Source of the DNA: Amanita rubescens
Lineage: Eukaryota > Basidiomycota > Agaricomycetes > Agaricales > Amanitaceae
Direction: 5' to 3'
DNA: 64,000 nucleotides
Assembly (NCBI GenBank): GCA_015039365.1
Contig: WION01000027.1
Span: 124,001 to 188,000 of the forward strand
Below the pieces are notes generated by a model that made no database searches, had not been told where the DNA came from, and was given only the letters and a program-made list of their open reading frames with translations. The translations under genes and the position numbers were made by a program. This document shows positions 34,529 through 52,618 of this stretch, piece by piece. Within the stretch, counting starts at the first letter, position 1. Each line of letters starts with the position of its first letter.

Positions 34529-36255
34529 CTATGAAGCTACCACAGGTTGTTCTACCTGCTCCCCTCTTGTTTCCGCTGGCTTCGGTTGCGCTTCTCCATT
34601 CTCTTCCACGTGTTTGGCATTTTTGCCCTTGCCTGGGGGAGGAGGGTGATAAACCTTTTCCTGCGCATTTTTTCTACTTAGGTCCCGTTACAAAGAGGTT
34701 CGTATTCGTACCTTTTTCTTTTTCTTCTCAGGTTTTGCATTTGGATCTGGATACGCCAGCTTCTCGACTTCTTTCCACTCCTCATTCTCTTCAAATGTTT
34801 TCCTAATAGGTTCTAGCAACCTAACAATTGCATTCCCTACAGCACCCTTGAGATCCTTCGGGTGAATTACCTTCTCCTTGAAATCGTCTTTTAACTCCGA
34901 GAATGACTTATAATTCAATGGGCCGCCAAACTTCTCATCCCGTTCTATGGAGAAGACGGTCCCATCGGGTGCGTTGTCCGAAATGAATGGCCGCTGATCG
35001 CCCAATCCGCTCTCCAAAAAACTATCTCCCTTTAGACGGTCAATTCTAAGTTGGCTGACAGGGATCAAAACTGCCTCGACGAACGACAGAAGACCATTGT
35101 CTTCTGCGTTACCCTCCTCGCAAAAGGCCGCCTTCACCTTTTTACGAATAAGTTCGGGCGTGTCAAGGAAGTCAATCTTCGAATTGGGATCGGATGACGA
35201 CATTTTCCCGCCTGCCAACCCGGGTACCATGGCATTCATCAGATGGGCACGCTTGCGGTACCCGAGCCTAGGAAGGTAAAGTTCCGCAAAGGTAAATATT
35301 TTCCGCTTAGCTCCAGGGGTCAGAGTTGATCCATAAAACCAGAGCACCGCTTACCTGGTCAATACCTCCGAACTGAAAGTCCACCCCTAGATACTCCTCA
35401 TCAAGCGCCTGTAAGCCCGGGTAGAGTAGTCCACTCAGCAGTGGACTCTCCACTTGTTTCACTACCTCGGCACCCGCTTTTTTCGCGTCATGTTCGCTAA
35501 CGATAGCGCAAAGCTTGTAGTTATCGAGGTTGTATTCTTTCGTCAGCTGGTAAGATGACCCTTCCACAAAGCGCAATTTGGAAGTTGGGATGCCGAGCGA
35601 CGTGAAAACGGCAAGTAGGAGATGTTTGTAGTACTTTGTTCGGTATGCGACGAGTTCAAGGGGGGCTTTGAGGTTATCCAAGAACGCATGAACATCTAAT
35701 TGAAATGATTAGCAAATTTGTCTAAAAGGAGGCAGGGCTGAATCATCTGATCGCCAGCATTTCCTGAAAAGAGGAATCATGCGCTTACCTGCTAATAGAA
35801 TCGTCATCTTGACGAAGAAAAGAATAAAGTATGAATTAGCGCGCCGCCCTATGAATGCGTCATGATTCCCTATCAACGCTGTTCATAGATCGCAATATGG
35901 ACAGGCTGCAGAGAATAGCGCAGGGCTGGAGAAGAATCGACGTACCTCAACATCAGCACGAAGAAAATCAGCGATCTTTGTCAAGGCTACGAAATAACCG
36001 ATATGAGCTTGATAAACGGAATCAGAGAAAGGCTCGGATGTGACTCGGGGGTGTATCACTCACGACGACCTGTAGGTGCCGTTCCTGTTGATAATGTTGA
36101 GCATTACCATGTTCGCATCGAGGATAGATGTCACGCGTACCCCAATAAGCTTTTGGCGAGCGCCCCTCTGCAAGGATAGCCTTTATAGATTCGCCGCCTA
36201 GAACCTCTGGCAATCTTCTCTCAATAAGTTCGTATTTTTCCTCTGGGGATGCCAT
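34529..36255 (-). CDS. TYS1: cytosolic tyrosyl-tRNA synthetase
   Basis: Class I synthetase that charges tRNA-Tyr. Seven or more exons begin [20 protein letters not shown]. They continue with [19 protein letters not shown] (the HIGH-like motif, split by introns), [61 protein letters not shown] and [17 protein letters not shown], which holds the KMSKS motif. The C-terminal part includes [13 protein letters not shown] and a Lys-rich tail. The frame can stop at 34,688. However, a GTACGA donor there and a TAG acceptor lead to a further exon reading [15 protein letters not shown] and ending at 34,529, which resembles the usual tail. That exon joins in frame only if the A6 run (34,668-34,673) has one base too many. 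Essential gene, presumably functional. Confidence 0.9.
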
Positions 36256-36496
36256 TGAGGGGTATCGGATGGCGGAGCTGTGGTATTTGCAGCGCGAGAA
36301 GCAGAGATAATGATTCGCTGACTCGACTCGGTTATCGCCGATGTTTAAAGCAGTTGTGTTTGCCAAATACTAATTGAAATAAAATTTGCGATACACGTTC
36401 CATAAATAGTAGTAGTGGTTTCTATGTACAGCTGAATACACGATTTCTGACGAGGGGTTGCAGATGTAGAGTACTCCGGGGTATGATACACATAAA

Positions 36497-38948
<2,452 letters not shown>

Positions 38949-40359
38949 GGTCGTTAAACAAGTAGGCGTCAAGTGAGAAGGGGTGGAAGAAGGGGGCCGT
39001 TCTAACGGTTTTGCTCCACAAACCATCCAATTATATACCGCCCATTTTTGTTTCGATCAATTCTTTTGACATGCATCTTGATCTCAAGCATTACGGAAAG
39101 GCTTCTTCGGTAAGCAACCGGATGATATCTCCATCAGGCTACCATCAAACCCGAAGCGATGAGAAACAATGAGAAACCATTCGCTGGCACGAGACCAATT
39201 CATTATTTTCAAGGATATCAGTACAGCACGCACGTATTCCTGTGATCTATCTGCATTATGCGTTCCCGCAGTCGCAGAACGATACGCCCGTCTTAATAGC
39301 GCATCTGTGGAGAATCACGCTTAGCCTTCCTAGGCTAGACGGCTTACATACCTGTTGTCCTCTAGCTCATCGCGAGAAGCTGACTCAAACAACCAGGCAC
39401 GCCGGTTAAGCCAAAATCTTTTGCCTCATGCAGCCGCAGGAAGCCGAGGTCCATGTGCCACTGCTCAATACGCCGTGGAACCCAGAAATACATGTGGAGC
39501 ACCTGTATCAGCCTGTGTCGCTGAGTCAATTAGAAAAAAAAGAGGGGCACGCGGTACCTGCTGGTACCTGTCGCGTCGTATGAGGTCGTGTGAGGTCGTA
39601 TGAGGTCGTATGTGATTCCAGGTGATTCCTAAGCCCGTGGGGTGATTTCTCCGGCAAGAAAACGTTCCGTGTGGAGATTACGGGGAAATGATCCGGGCCG
39701 AATCACTTTCCGTCACTTCAGTTCGTTTTTCAAGGTGAAGTGTAGAGCAACCGTTACATTGCCCGTCTACCCCGCCTCCTCATACCTCCAGCCTCATCTC
39801 TAAACAAGTACGCTCGTGGGTCTTGCAATCAAGCCACCCTTTCCCCCTGCGTTTTGATGCATGATTATGATTGAGAGGTGGAGCTCTTGAGAACTTGCAT
39901 CGCCCGCCGCAAAATACGGGTAAACAACTGCAGCCGCGTCCTGCTGCGCAAAGCCTTGGTTTGTTCGCAGTGCAGACCCTTATCAAGGCTGTCCAATCCA
40001 TTATGCTGCTTTTAGCAGTTGACGATAGTTAGCTCCAAGTTGGAGCTTGATATTCATAGCCCACGAGCATGATTGGCACGACTTGACGTGCACGCCGGAG
40101 GATTAGTAATCACTATGAAACCGGACGCCGGTTAACTTGAAGTCCAAAATGAATTCGGAAAAAACATTTGGACTCCATCATTGTGCGACAATCATCATTT
40201 CGTCGTCCATGTGACCCAGGGGGGCCAGGGCACAAGCTCGCTAAACACAAACTGGTCGCTCGACGACTCCTGTTCTCTCCTGTTACATATAAGTCTCTTT
40301 CGCGGATCACGAGCACGGCTGACCGCGCGCGAACGTCTATTCAAGCACAAAAGTGAACT
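38949..40359. other. 1.4-kb intergenic interval
   Basis: No gene is supported. It contains the sugar-porter promoter, the short tandem repeat at 39,576-39,615, and the 3' flank of PRP43. Scattered frames of 60-100 codons overlap in several frames and have no domain. Confidence 0.5.
39576..39615 (+). repeat. 10-bp tandem repeat (TCGTRTGAGG), about four units
   Basis: TCGTATGAGG, TCGTGTGAGG, TCGTATGAGG and a diverging TCGTATGTGA follow one another. Two related GTGATTCC words come next. Small local repeat. Confidence 0.85.
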
Positions 40360-43219
<2,860 letters not shown>

Positions 43220-43462
43220 ATTGTGGTGGATTGACTTGACTCAAAATGTCATTGGTCACGGTCGATTACTAATCTGCACAGCCACACTACCCAAAATAGT
43301 ACACTCACTTTGCCATTCCGCGTGCTACGAACGTAACTTTATCATTGGAACACAGAAACAAACTATTTCACAGAAATGCCCGCTTATAGCAGCTTATAGC
43401 CCCTTGTAAGTCTCTTATAACATTGCAACGCGTCACGCGTCACGGCGCTTGTGTCTCTCTCC
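43220..43462. promoter_or_regulatory. 243-bp divergent promoter, PRP43 / NLR
   Basis: The ATGs of PRP43 (-) and the NWD gene (+) are only 243 bases apart, so both core promoters and 5' leaders share this stretch. No clear TATA box is seen. Confidence 0.6.
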
Positions 43463-46400
43463 ATGGCCGACCGACGTAAAGGCACTGCACGAACGATATT
43501 CAAGACGCTCCTAAAGCCCCTTATTAAGAGGCACAAATCAGCCAGCGCCTCGGCTAGCTCGTCGAATTCAACTCGGGTTTCCATCTCCTACGCATCTGGC
43601 GCTCACGATCCTAGTGCAGGGCCGACGGGTTCAAGTAAGTATATTGGTCCCATCTTAGTTTTATCCGACTCAAACACTCTCCAGGCACCGATGCTACCTT
43701 GAATCAGGGTATGGATTTCTACCTCACAGATCTACCGGACTCAGCCTACCATCCAGGTCCTACCACCCCCTTCCAGTCAGTAGAACATCTTTCATCAAGC
43801 ATTCCGGATCTGCGGGGTTCCGCTGTTCAAGGTGGGATTGCAGTACGCTCGGTCGTCGCGTCTGAGAATTGACTTCGAGCACGGCCGCGAAATCCGACTC
43901 GTAATGAAGAACCAGCGTCGACCCATTCTCAAACGCCAGTCTCGGATTGGAAGGCGACTACAACAGAAGGTCTTGGAGTAGCTTCGCGGTTCATGCAAAT
44001 GCTTCTCAAGAAGGTGCCGGACTGTGTCGGTACTAATCCAGTCAAGGTGGCGTTCTCCATTGCCAAGGCTATCATCGAGATAAAAGATGTGGGTCGTCGT
44101 CTCTGTATCTTGAGCACAGACTGACTATTATCTTAGGCGGTCGGAGACAACAAGGACGAGCTTGAACAACGTCTCGTAGAAACGGCAAATAGAATCCTAG
44201 CTGTGGAGAGAACTATAACTATTGGTATTCCGGAGGCTGCCGAACAGGAGATGGAGAGACTCAAACAGTACGTCGTCCTCCTTGCGCTAAGTGGTATGTC
44301 ATGACGAGCACGTCACCGTCTAGGATCCTTCAGGAAGAAATGAAGAAGTTGAAGGACCTCGCCAGTAAATCGCTGGTCGCACAGACGCTAGACCATGAAG
44401 AATACCAGAAGAAGATCAGGAAGATTTTTGAATGCGTAAATGATGCTACGATGTCTTTCCAGGTGCATGCTCTTATATTCATCTAAGCTTATGTATTGAC
44501 TCATTGTTCGTTCCGAGTTCGAAATGTCGAACAGCATCCAGAAAACGGCGAACATGATACACGGCGACATCAAGGCAAGTATCTCGGTTTCCTGGCTTGT
44601 GACCGTCACTGATTGATTGAACAGAAAGCGGCCCTGGAACGTCTGCGTCCCTCCGAGAAGGCTGACCACAAAACTGTTCTCGAAGAGCAGGGCGTGAAGC
44701 GTGAAATGTGCACGGACGGAACGCGTGTCAAGATATTGGGAGATATTATCAAATGGGCTAATGATCGCTCATCTGGAAGCCCGCGTGTCTTCTGGCTGAC
44801 TGGTCCAGCTGGCTCCGGCAAAACCACAATTGCGTATACCATAGCCAAACGTTTCGAGAAGGATGGTGAAGCCAACGAGCTCACCGTCTTGGGCGGCAAC
44901 TTTTTCTGCTCACGACAATACCAAGAAACGCAAGGCCAGACCCGTATCCTTCCCACCATCGCCTACCAGCTTGCTCGTAAATGCAAATCGTATGCAAACG
45001 CTTTGCATGTTGCCGACAAATTCGACGCAGTCAATCACGACGTCTCCTGCCAGATAAAGAGTCTTCTTCTTGGACCTTGGCAACTGTCCGAAGCGACACG
45101 CTCCCCTAAACTACCACCCTACCTCATTGTCATCGATGCTCTCGACGAGATCATGGACAACGGAGGGTCAGCATTTCTGCGTGACCTACTTACAGCAATC
45201 GACGAATTTGATCTCAGAGGCTTGAAGTTTCTCGTGACGAGTCGTTCAGATCCTAAAATTGTTACACTCTGCCAGTCCTTCGTGTCCGAGGCTGTCTGTC
45301 GTCTACAGGATGTGCCGGTAGAAAAGGCGAAGTCAGACATCAAGACGTACTTGAACATCAAGCTGCCAATGCTTGCCGGCAATCCAAAGCTGGCCAAGGT
45401 TGGACAACAGGCAGGCGGTCTGTTCATCTACGCTGCCACGGTGGTGAGGTACTTGACCCCGGATGACTCGATCTCCATTGCAGAGCAGATCGAGATGCTT
45501 GATGATCTCCTTTCCAAATCATACGAACCGACTTCTGCAAGTGATGCTACATTATTAATTGACATATTATACCGGCAAATTATGCACGACGCCTTTTCAA
45601 AGTTCAAAGGAAAGCTCTTGACTCGCCGATTGCGTATCCTATATACCTACCTATGTACGGCTGAACGCACATCCACCTCTACCGTTGCTGCACTCATCGC
45701 AGACAATGATAATAAAGCCGCGCGGGCCGTTCTGGACAATCTCCATGCCGTGCTATATACCCAAGGCGATCGGGTTTTTTGGTACCATGCCTCGTTCCCC
45801 GACTTCATTTTTGATCCAGCCCGGTCAAACTTCAGCGTTGGTGAGAAGAACTTTTCGTTTTCGTGTAACGAACCAGCCCACCACAATCTTCTTGGTGAAT
45901 CTTGCTTCGGCGTCATGAAGTCCGGTTTGCGATTCAACATGGGTGATATAACTTCATCCTTCCTGTTCGACCGCGACAACGCCGCTGCGCTGTCTAAGCA
46001 TGTTGACCAGAACATCAATGATGTTCTTAGGTACTCATCTCGCCACTGGACTCACCACTTGCCGTCACCCCAGTCAGCGATCAATACTGATAATCTTCGT
46101 TGCTGCATTTCGGAGTTCCTCCAAATTCGTGTCCTGTTCTGGATCGAGGGTATGAATTTACTTGGATTATGCAATCAGTGTACCCCAATGCTTCAGCATG
46201 CACGTCAGTGGGTATTGAAGGTATGGATTGCAAGGCTTGAGTTGTCCTGCAAGAACTAACGGTGTCGGTCAGTGCGGGAACAGTTATTCGGAATTGGCAC
46301 GTGACCTTCGTGAAGCTGCCAATTTTGCTACCTATTTTGCTGGGAGCCCGGCTGCCGATTCGACACCGCATCTGTACATCTCGGCGTTGGCAACATGGTT

Positions 46401-47301
46401 GCGGGAAACTAGTCTCTCTCGGAAGTGGAAAAACCAATTCACTCGCATCCCTGTCTTTACGCATACCAAAGGCAGTAGTATTGATTTGCCATTGATGACG
46501 GTACCAGCTGGGGGAATAATCTTGGCTGTTGCATTTTCAGGGGACAGCACGCGGATTGTGTCTGGCTCGGATGACGGCTCTGTGTGGGTGTGGGATGCGT
46601 CGACAGGTGTGGAGCTGAAGGAGCTGAAGGGCCACACCAACTGGGTCAGATCGGTCGCGTTTTCGAGCGATGGGACGCGGATTGTGTCTGGCTCGGATGA
46701 CAAGTCTGTGCGGGTGTGGGATGCGTCGACAGGTGTGGAGCTGAAGGAGCTGAAGGGCCACACCGGGGAGGTCAATTCGGTCGCGTTTTCGAGCGATGGG
46801 ACGCGGATTGTGTCTGGCTCGGATGACAACTCTGTGCGGGTGTGGGATGCGTCGACAGGTGTGGAGCTGAAGGAGCTGAAGGGCCACACCTGGTCGGTCA
46901 GATCGGTCGCGTTTTCGAGAGATGGGACGCGGATTGTGTCTGGCTCGGATGACAACTCTGTGCGGGTGTGGGATGCGTCGACAGGTGTGGAGCTGAAGGA
47001 GCTGAAGGGCCACACCGGGTCGGTCAATTCTGTCGCGTTTTCGAGCGATGGGACGCGGATTGTGAGCTCGGATGACAAGTCTGCAAGTGTGGGATATGTT
47101 GATGAGTACTTTCCTTGGAATCTGACAAACACAAATTGGATTATTTCTTCTCAGCGGCAAAACTACCTTATGTGGGTGCCACAAGAAGTTGGATTGCTTT
47201 CATCTTTCAATATCCTCATCATTTCTCGTTCTGGATTTGCCACTGTTGACTTTTGTCAGGCCATGATAGGTCTTGGTTGGGTTCACTGTTATACACCATA
47301 G
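43463..47301 (+). CDS. NACHT-WD40 (NWD) STAND/NLR protein
   Basis: Start MADRRKGTARTIFKTLLKPL. The N-terminal region is rich in Ser and then helical (GVASRFMQMLLKKVPDCVG, ELEQRLVETANRIL, EEMKKLKDLASKSL). The NACHT NTPase domain has Walker A WLTGPAGSGKTTIAYTIAK (44,790-44,845), Walker B YLIVIDALDE and sensor KFLVTSRSDP. After an intron (46,221-46,272) come the linker LREAANFATYFAG and five WD40 repeats (46,500-47,085). The end TNTNWIISSQ...LMWVPQEVG...GWVHCYTP is a common terminus of mushroom NWD proteins. An in-frame TGA near 43,870 is avoided by an 84-bp intron (43,832-43,915, GTGGGA...CCAG). The intron before AALERLRPSEK uses a GC donor (GCAAGT). Family members are ATP-driven switches in self/non-self recognition and regulated cell death. 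Activity here is inferred. Confidence 0.9.
46500..47085 (+). repeat. WD40 repeat array, 126-bp units, nearly identical
   Basis: The word CTGAAGGAGCTGAAGGGCCA recurs exactly every 126 bases (46,615; 46,741; 46,867; 46,993), i.e. every 42 residues. Units differ almost only at the four residues after KGHT (NWVR, GEVN, WSVR, GSVN) and at one K/N position. The fifth unit is truncated and lacks the SG before SDD. Confidence 0.95.
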
Positions 47302-48230
47302 GTCATCAGGATTTTTGGCTTAAAATAGTACGTTCCACACTATCTCAAGGTCACCACGGGTGATGACGAAGGGAGAGGAAAGGAGGATGAGATTCATAGT
47401 GGTAGAGTGTACTATGTACAAGATTATCGCAAGACTGACTCCCCAGTCTCGTAGTACAGGGCTGTATATATACACTAACTACTACGTCAAAACGAAACAA
47501 ACCGGTTGCAGCTCGACGGTGAGAGTCTAGTAGTTCCAGGCTTTTCAACTCTACCGCATCGGTTATCTTCTCGAGCTCCCTACCGCAACTTCGACTTTCC
47601 TCCTTCCCTCACGGACCCATCCGAATGGAACCTCTCTCTATGCCAACAGAGGGTCACCCGTACTCCATAGCCGCTCGTCCAACGCACGGTACGCTTGGAT
47701 CTCTCCTTGGCTGCTGGCAAAATTCAAATCCAGTAGTCCATCTTATGGTCCAGATACAGACCGACTCGTTGTGGGTCGCAACCTTTCTTTCGCATCGCGC
47801 CCGTGTCAAAAATCCATACTCCCTGACTGGGTGGATGAACGCCATATCTGTCCGCTTTGCTGTGAACGGGGCATCCTCTCACGCTGACGATGGCAATAGA
47901 ACTTGGGAATCTCGCTCACTTTTGCCAACGTAGTTGGATTGGACGTTGAAAAAGAGCAGGAAAAGTCGAGGAGTGTGGTGAGTAGTGCTTTTTTCGTTGT
48001 CTTTTTTTTCGCTCAAGTTACGTTACTTAAGGTTACAGGAACCTAGTGTGAAACTAAACATGAATAGTGACGCGTTGCAAGTACCAGAAGATCCGACGTG
48101 GCTCAGTACTCTCGTCACCTCTCCCGGCTCCCCTATCGTCCCTCTGCTCCTCAAGCTAGCGTACAATGGTAGTTCACTCAAGTTCTCCATCGAGAAGTGA
48201 TACAACAGTGGGAGCTAAAGATCCCTCGCA
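47302..48230. other. 930-bp interval with broken coding-like pieces
   Basis: Plus-strand frames near 47,625-47,935 and 47,985-48,200 look coding-like, but stops interrupt every frame and I recognise no domain. One reading (PDWVDERHICPLC) suggests a Cys-rich fold but is cut by a stop soon after. Possibly a decayed gene. Confidence 0.35.
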
Positions 48231-48749
48231 TCAAAAATCACGCTCTATCGCGTGTATTGTTATAGGCAGCGAGCAAGCCCGCCTGATCCACTGAATGGCA
48301 GGGTCTATTTGAGCCCGGCGTGGGCCTCCTGGGCCCAGGGGTGAGACATAGATAAACACCCGCTGCCAGAGTTGCGGTGTGGAAAAAGCAAGAGACCGCC
48401 AGAGTGAACAAACCGCACAGAATATGAAAGGATGTGTTAACGCCGGGTCAGGGTAAATTTGCGGCCTCTCGCGAACCTCCTCGTCAGTGGGCAGGGCAAG
48501 AATAAATATTTCGCAGAGGAGCTCTGGAGGGAGACTATAGATAGGCGATGCATGGGCGGACGACTCGGGAGAACTGGCACGAGAACTGGTGACGGGGCTG
48601 TTGTTTCCTAGAGACATGGCAACGGCACCACGGACTTCACTGGCATTCCCTGACTGAACAGTGTGCAAATGATTCGAGTGAGTATCCCCGCGAGTAGTAC
48701 GCCGAGCTCGTTTTGCCTTTGAATTGCGTTTTCGATTCCGACGAGGCAT
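48231..48749 (-). pseudogene. F-box protein N-terminal fragment
   Basis: The start MPRRNRKRNSKAKRARRTTR is basic. The F-box of the mushroom type follows: IYSLPPELLCEIFILALPTD, then after a short insert ALTHPFIFCAVCSLWRSLAFSTPQLWQRVF. The frame stops after about 170 residues (PITIHAIERDF), before any LRR-like part, whereas relatives run to 400-600 residues. No continuation is found in the 900 bases beyond it. A truncated gene is the likely reading. A short functional F-box adaptor is possible. It is not closely similar to the 7.9-kb pair. Confidence 0.6.
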
Positions 48750-48767
48750 CTCTACTGACTGAAACAA

Positions 48768-51700
48768 AAAATGAGTTGTGACTGAAGTACTGTGACGTCA
48801 CTTAGACTTCAAATAGGGGCATTAGTACTCCCGCCCCATTTTTCAATGTAATCCATAGCCATGTACGCCAGTAGCGCAGAATAATACAGCGCAACAGTTA
48901 CATCTCTAAGCCTTCAAAAATATACTTCATCATAGATGTAAACGATGATCGCGTAAAAAGACCCAACGGTGATGGGACGCTTACTTCCCAGGCGTTGAGT
49001 TCCAAGAATAGTAAGTTACCGCTTTGGACACGATGTAACCAGCGAGATTTCAGCTTCCAATGCGCAACTTCGTGTTTCCTGTAAGTATTGCTCTTGCTCA
49101 TGGCGATCCCAGCCGCTCATAACACAGTCATCGAACAAGTGGGCCATGCAAAGGGCGACATCCGGCTCCCCTGATACTAGCCAACATCCCAGCATCAGCT
49201 ACGAATTTTTTCGCTTCCGTATCAAGTCCTGCCGAAATTCTGTCCTCGAAGCTCGTCTCTAGAATCCAAGGAATTGATGCATGATTCAATTGCTGGTTCT
49301 CCACCGCATCTGTCCAGCTACATAGAGTATATCGTCCCCCAACCTCCTCGACCTCCTTCCTTCACTCTCACCTCTCCCAACTTAAAGGCTGGATCTGGAA
49401 CCACTAGTGCTACAAACGCGGGGGCGTCAGTTTCAGCGTAACGTAGAAACCATCCGAACGAAGGCCCGGCTCACCCTCATCCACCGCCAATCCCTTCTAA
49501 CCACCATCCTCACCACCTGCCCAAACACCCCCTCCCACTCGACAACCCCTCGGAAAGCCGCGGCTGGATGGCCCGGCTCTTGGCTTCCTCTGCGCAAGCC
49601 GAGCCCTACAGAGCCGTTCAGCGACTTCGAGGGCCCTGGAGCTGGGGCACGACGGCTTGTAGCAGGGCCCTGCACATTACTACCGGTGTTTCGCCGCTCC
49701 ATCCACTCTCTAGTCTTACTCAAATAGACTGTGGTACACCATCCCCAACGTCGCCAGGACCTGGGCCAATGCGGTCGTCGTTCCTATACACCTGCGCAAA
49801 GGCCAAACCTTCAAGTAGGGTAACTGCGGACAGCTGCGCGAACGTGCACCTCATACTACGCAGGACCTAGTTACAAAGGGTCTCCAGTTCACGGAGCGAA
49901 GGAAGCGTCAGGCTAAGATTGGGTGTGTATGCGTGCTTTTCGTGAAGCTTCCACTGAGCAGTTATCTAGTTATCTTTGATGACCGCAAGGCACCCAACAT
50001 CTGTTGGATATCAAGATATAGTCCACACCTAGTCTGCAACACATCGCGTCCGCTACTTCAAACAACCCCCCCGCCTGACTCTACTGGCCATAGCAAGAAG
50101 CATCGCTCGCCTTGCCAACGAATCGTTCGAGAGAGAGCTCCATAGCTTCGAGAAGAATGTCGCCGCCAATACGGGATAGTGTTCGGCGCAGATTTTAGTG
50201 CGACGGGAGGGGTATGCACCTGAATCTTACGTTTCTTCAAACAATGCATCGTTTCACGGTCAGAATGCACGCATATATACTCCTTTTTAAAAATGCGAGA
50301 CGAGACGACAACGCACATGCTAAGCCTCTCTGCCACACACACCAAACCGGATCCACCGCCACTGCACATCCATCCTCTCACTCCTATCCTCATCCCTTAA
50401 CGGCAGACTCTTCTTCCCATCGATCTTGATATCGCCCTTCCCACTTCGCCCAACTAGTTCAGCTTCATACGTCCCATATACACTTCATGGGGCCACCATG
50501 CCGCCACCGCCATTACCTCTCCGACCACAAGCACAGGCACCACCAACATCGCAAGCCTCCATTCACGATCTCAAGAAAACTCTGGGTCCCCGTTCTCCTC
50601 CTCCAAAGTAAAAAACTGTCTGGTCAGTGTCTGCGTCGTCTGGTCTAGTTATGAAACCTGATCTTGATGCACAGTCACTGCCGATGCCCCGTGGCTGATT
50701 ATCCACCGCCCAAATCATTCGTTCCTACCATTCCCACTTCACCACCTCGACCCGAAAACCACCTGAACGAATAGACTACCTCGCCTCAACCCTCTGGACC
50801 ATCTTAACTGGGTATCAATGCCTCACCCTCATAACTTGCCTCCTCGCCTGCTGAAGGCTCTGCCCCTGCTGAGCGTGCAGCATTCGGAGTAATAAAGAAA
50901 AAAAACGTTACACGAAATGGAAGCAACATATCTAAAAAACACATCTGAGACTCGAACTTTCAAAGTTGCAATGGCCCGTTGCTCCCTGTAGCGAAACAAT
51001 TAACATTACACGGCGAAAAACTGACACACATACGTATTCTTGCTGTGGATCTCGAGTTGTATGGGAGACGCGCAGTTTGGTAGGCGCATTGCGACGGCAT
51101 TGGAGTGGATGACACTCGAAGAGACGAAAAACGCTGGGACGGATTTGCAAAAACGGCACAGATACTCGACTTGGCCCGCGACAAAGCTACTCGACTTGTT
51201 TCGCGACAAAGCTAAAATGTTGAACTATTCGGTACCGGAAGCTCAAAAAACTCGCAGAAAATCTGTACTTCTCACAGTCCACTGGCGTACTATCCTTTCC
51301 CTCCAACTTCTCCTGTCCCGCCACTCCAGCCCCTTCCACCGCTTCTATAGACTGCTTCTATAGTGAGAGTTAGGCCACGCCATTCCATTCTGTTAGGCTA
51401 TTCCCATGTATCTCTCCCCAGAGTCCCGACAGAGGGACATATCATCGACGCAAACTGGGTAGTGCCGAACCCCAAGGTTGACGAGAAGTGAATTTCGATG
51501 CGAGGTCGCAGAGACAACCATCGAACACTTCAGACTCCAAGTGAACGTCAGGCATCTTATATATCGCATTCCTACGACGCCGCACGCCACTTGATATATG
51601 TTTCTTAGTTTCTATCACGCACGGTACTACAGACTCGGTGAAGGCCCTGGCTAGAAAGAGTCCGATCATTGAACCTCTTCGTATATTAGAACCTTCGTAA

Positions 51701-52170
51701 TAGAATTCTCATTTCCCGCGAAGGCCGCGCGATCTCCTGCCATCCTCGTTTCCTTCCCTTGCGCGAGACGGTGTGAACGTGGACTAAAAGTAACAAGATT
51801 TGCCGCCTGTGCAAATATTGGCACGCTGAGAAACAGATGAGCAAAGTATGACAATGACGCACTCGTCTCCCTGTATTAATAACAACCCCGGGACTTCAGA
51901 AGGAAACTGCCCTAACAGGGAAACTTCCACCACAAAAGTCGTATGCATGGATAGAATATGAGAACAAGATGATCGTGATGCCGATACCGACAGGCATGCT
52001 GAATAGATTGACGCGTATAATACTAGCACGCTGAGCAGCCTGAGCCCATGGTTTCGTCTCCTGTACTGGGGTTGCAAACAAGCAATTTGATTAGCATTGG
52101 TGCGGTATCGTAAGGTGTCCGTGTTCGCGCTCTGTCCAGCGGGTCCCAAACATTGAATGACGCGTGTCGT
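48768..52170. other. 3.4-kb interval, fragments only
   Basis: No complete gene is supported. A plus-strand stretch near 49,170-49,290 and a Pro/Thr-rich region at 49,400-50,620 have open but conflicting frames on both strands. Around 50,750-50,930 a hydrophobic reading (LASTLWTILTGYQCLTLITC) with stops suggests the end of a decayed membrane-protein gene. On the minus strand 51,896-52,081 another hydrophobic piece (VNLFSMPVGIGITIILFSYS) stands alone. Confidence 0.4.
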
Positions 52171-52618
52171 GACTAGTGGAAAATGGCGCTATCACTGTTA
52201 ATCGTGATGTACATCATAAGAGCGATGGAGGAGCGACCTTGAATCGCCCGTAATGAGAGGAAGAATAGCGTAATGTTTCCTTCCGGCCTTTTTTTGGTAT
52301 GCACAGAATCCAGCGTCGAATGCATAGGGCGTTACGCGCCGTGTTGTTGATGTGTTTGAACTATCTGGTCATCAGGTGAGCGTTATTAAAGCACAGAGCA
52401 ACGATGATCACTATGTTGCCAAGCTCCCGGTCGACTCCACAGCTCTTGCTTCCCATGTTGAACACGAGTCTCCATAGCGCCACTGCAGCTTCATCGCCTC
52501 AATTGGTGCTTCACAGTCTTTCCCCACGTACACATTATCTTCCTCCAAAACGCGATAGATGCTGCATATAAGGGGATAAGCGATTCGATGCTCAAGCGCG
52601 TGAACCGTGTGGTGTCGC
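52171..52618 (+). repeat. 448-bp dispersed repeat, copy 1
   Basis: From GACTAGTGG to GGTGTCGC this stretch is repeated in the same orientation at 58,208-58,655 with only scattered differences. On the minus strand it contains an open frame encoding a shared C-terminal segment (VHALEHRIAYPLICSIYRVL ... VYVGKDCEAPIEA ... STWEARAVESTGSLAT) whose upstream parts differ between copies. No terminal inverted repeats or TG...CA ends are seen. Function unknown. Confidence 0.9.

Noticed and set aside
43868..43873. Nonsense mutation in the NWD gene
   Set aside because: An 84-bp GT-AG intron (43,832-43,915) removes it and keeps the frame, so no lesion needs to be assumed.
46332..47184. Minus-strand frames across the WD40 repeats
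   Set aside because: They are open only because the 126-bp repeat is a multiple of three; the plus strand has the real WD40 motifs.
47625..48200. Zinc-finger/FYVE-like gene
   Set aside because: Only one short Cys-containing reading supports it, and stops interrupt it; the evidence is too weak.
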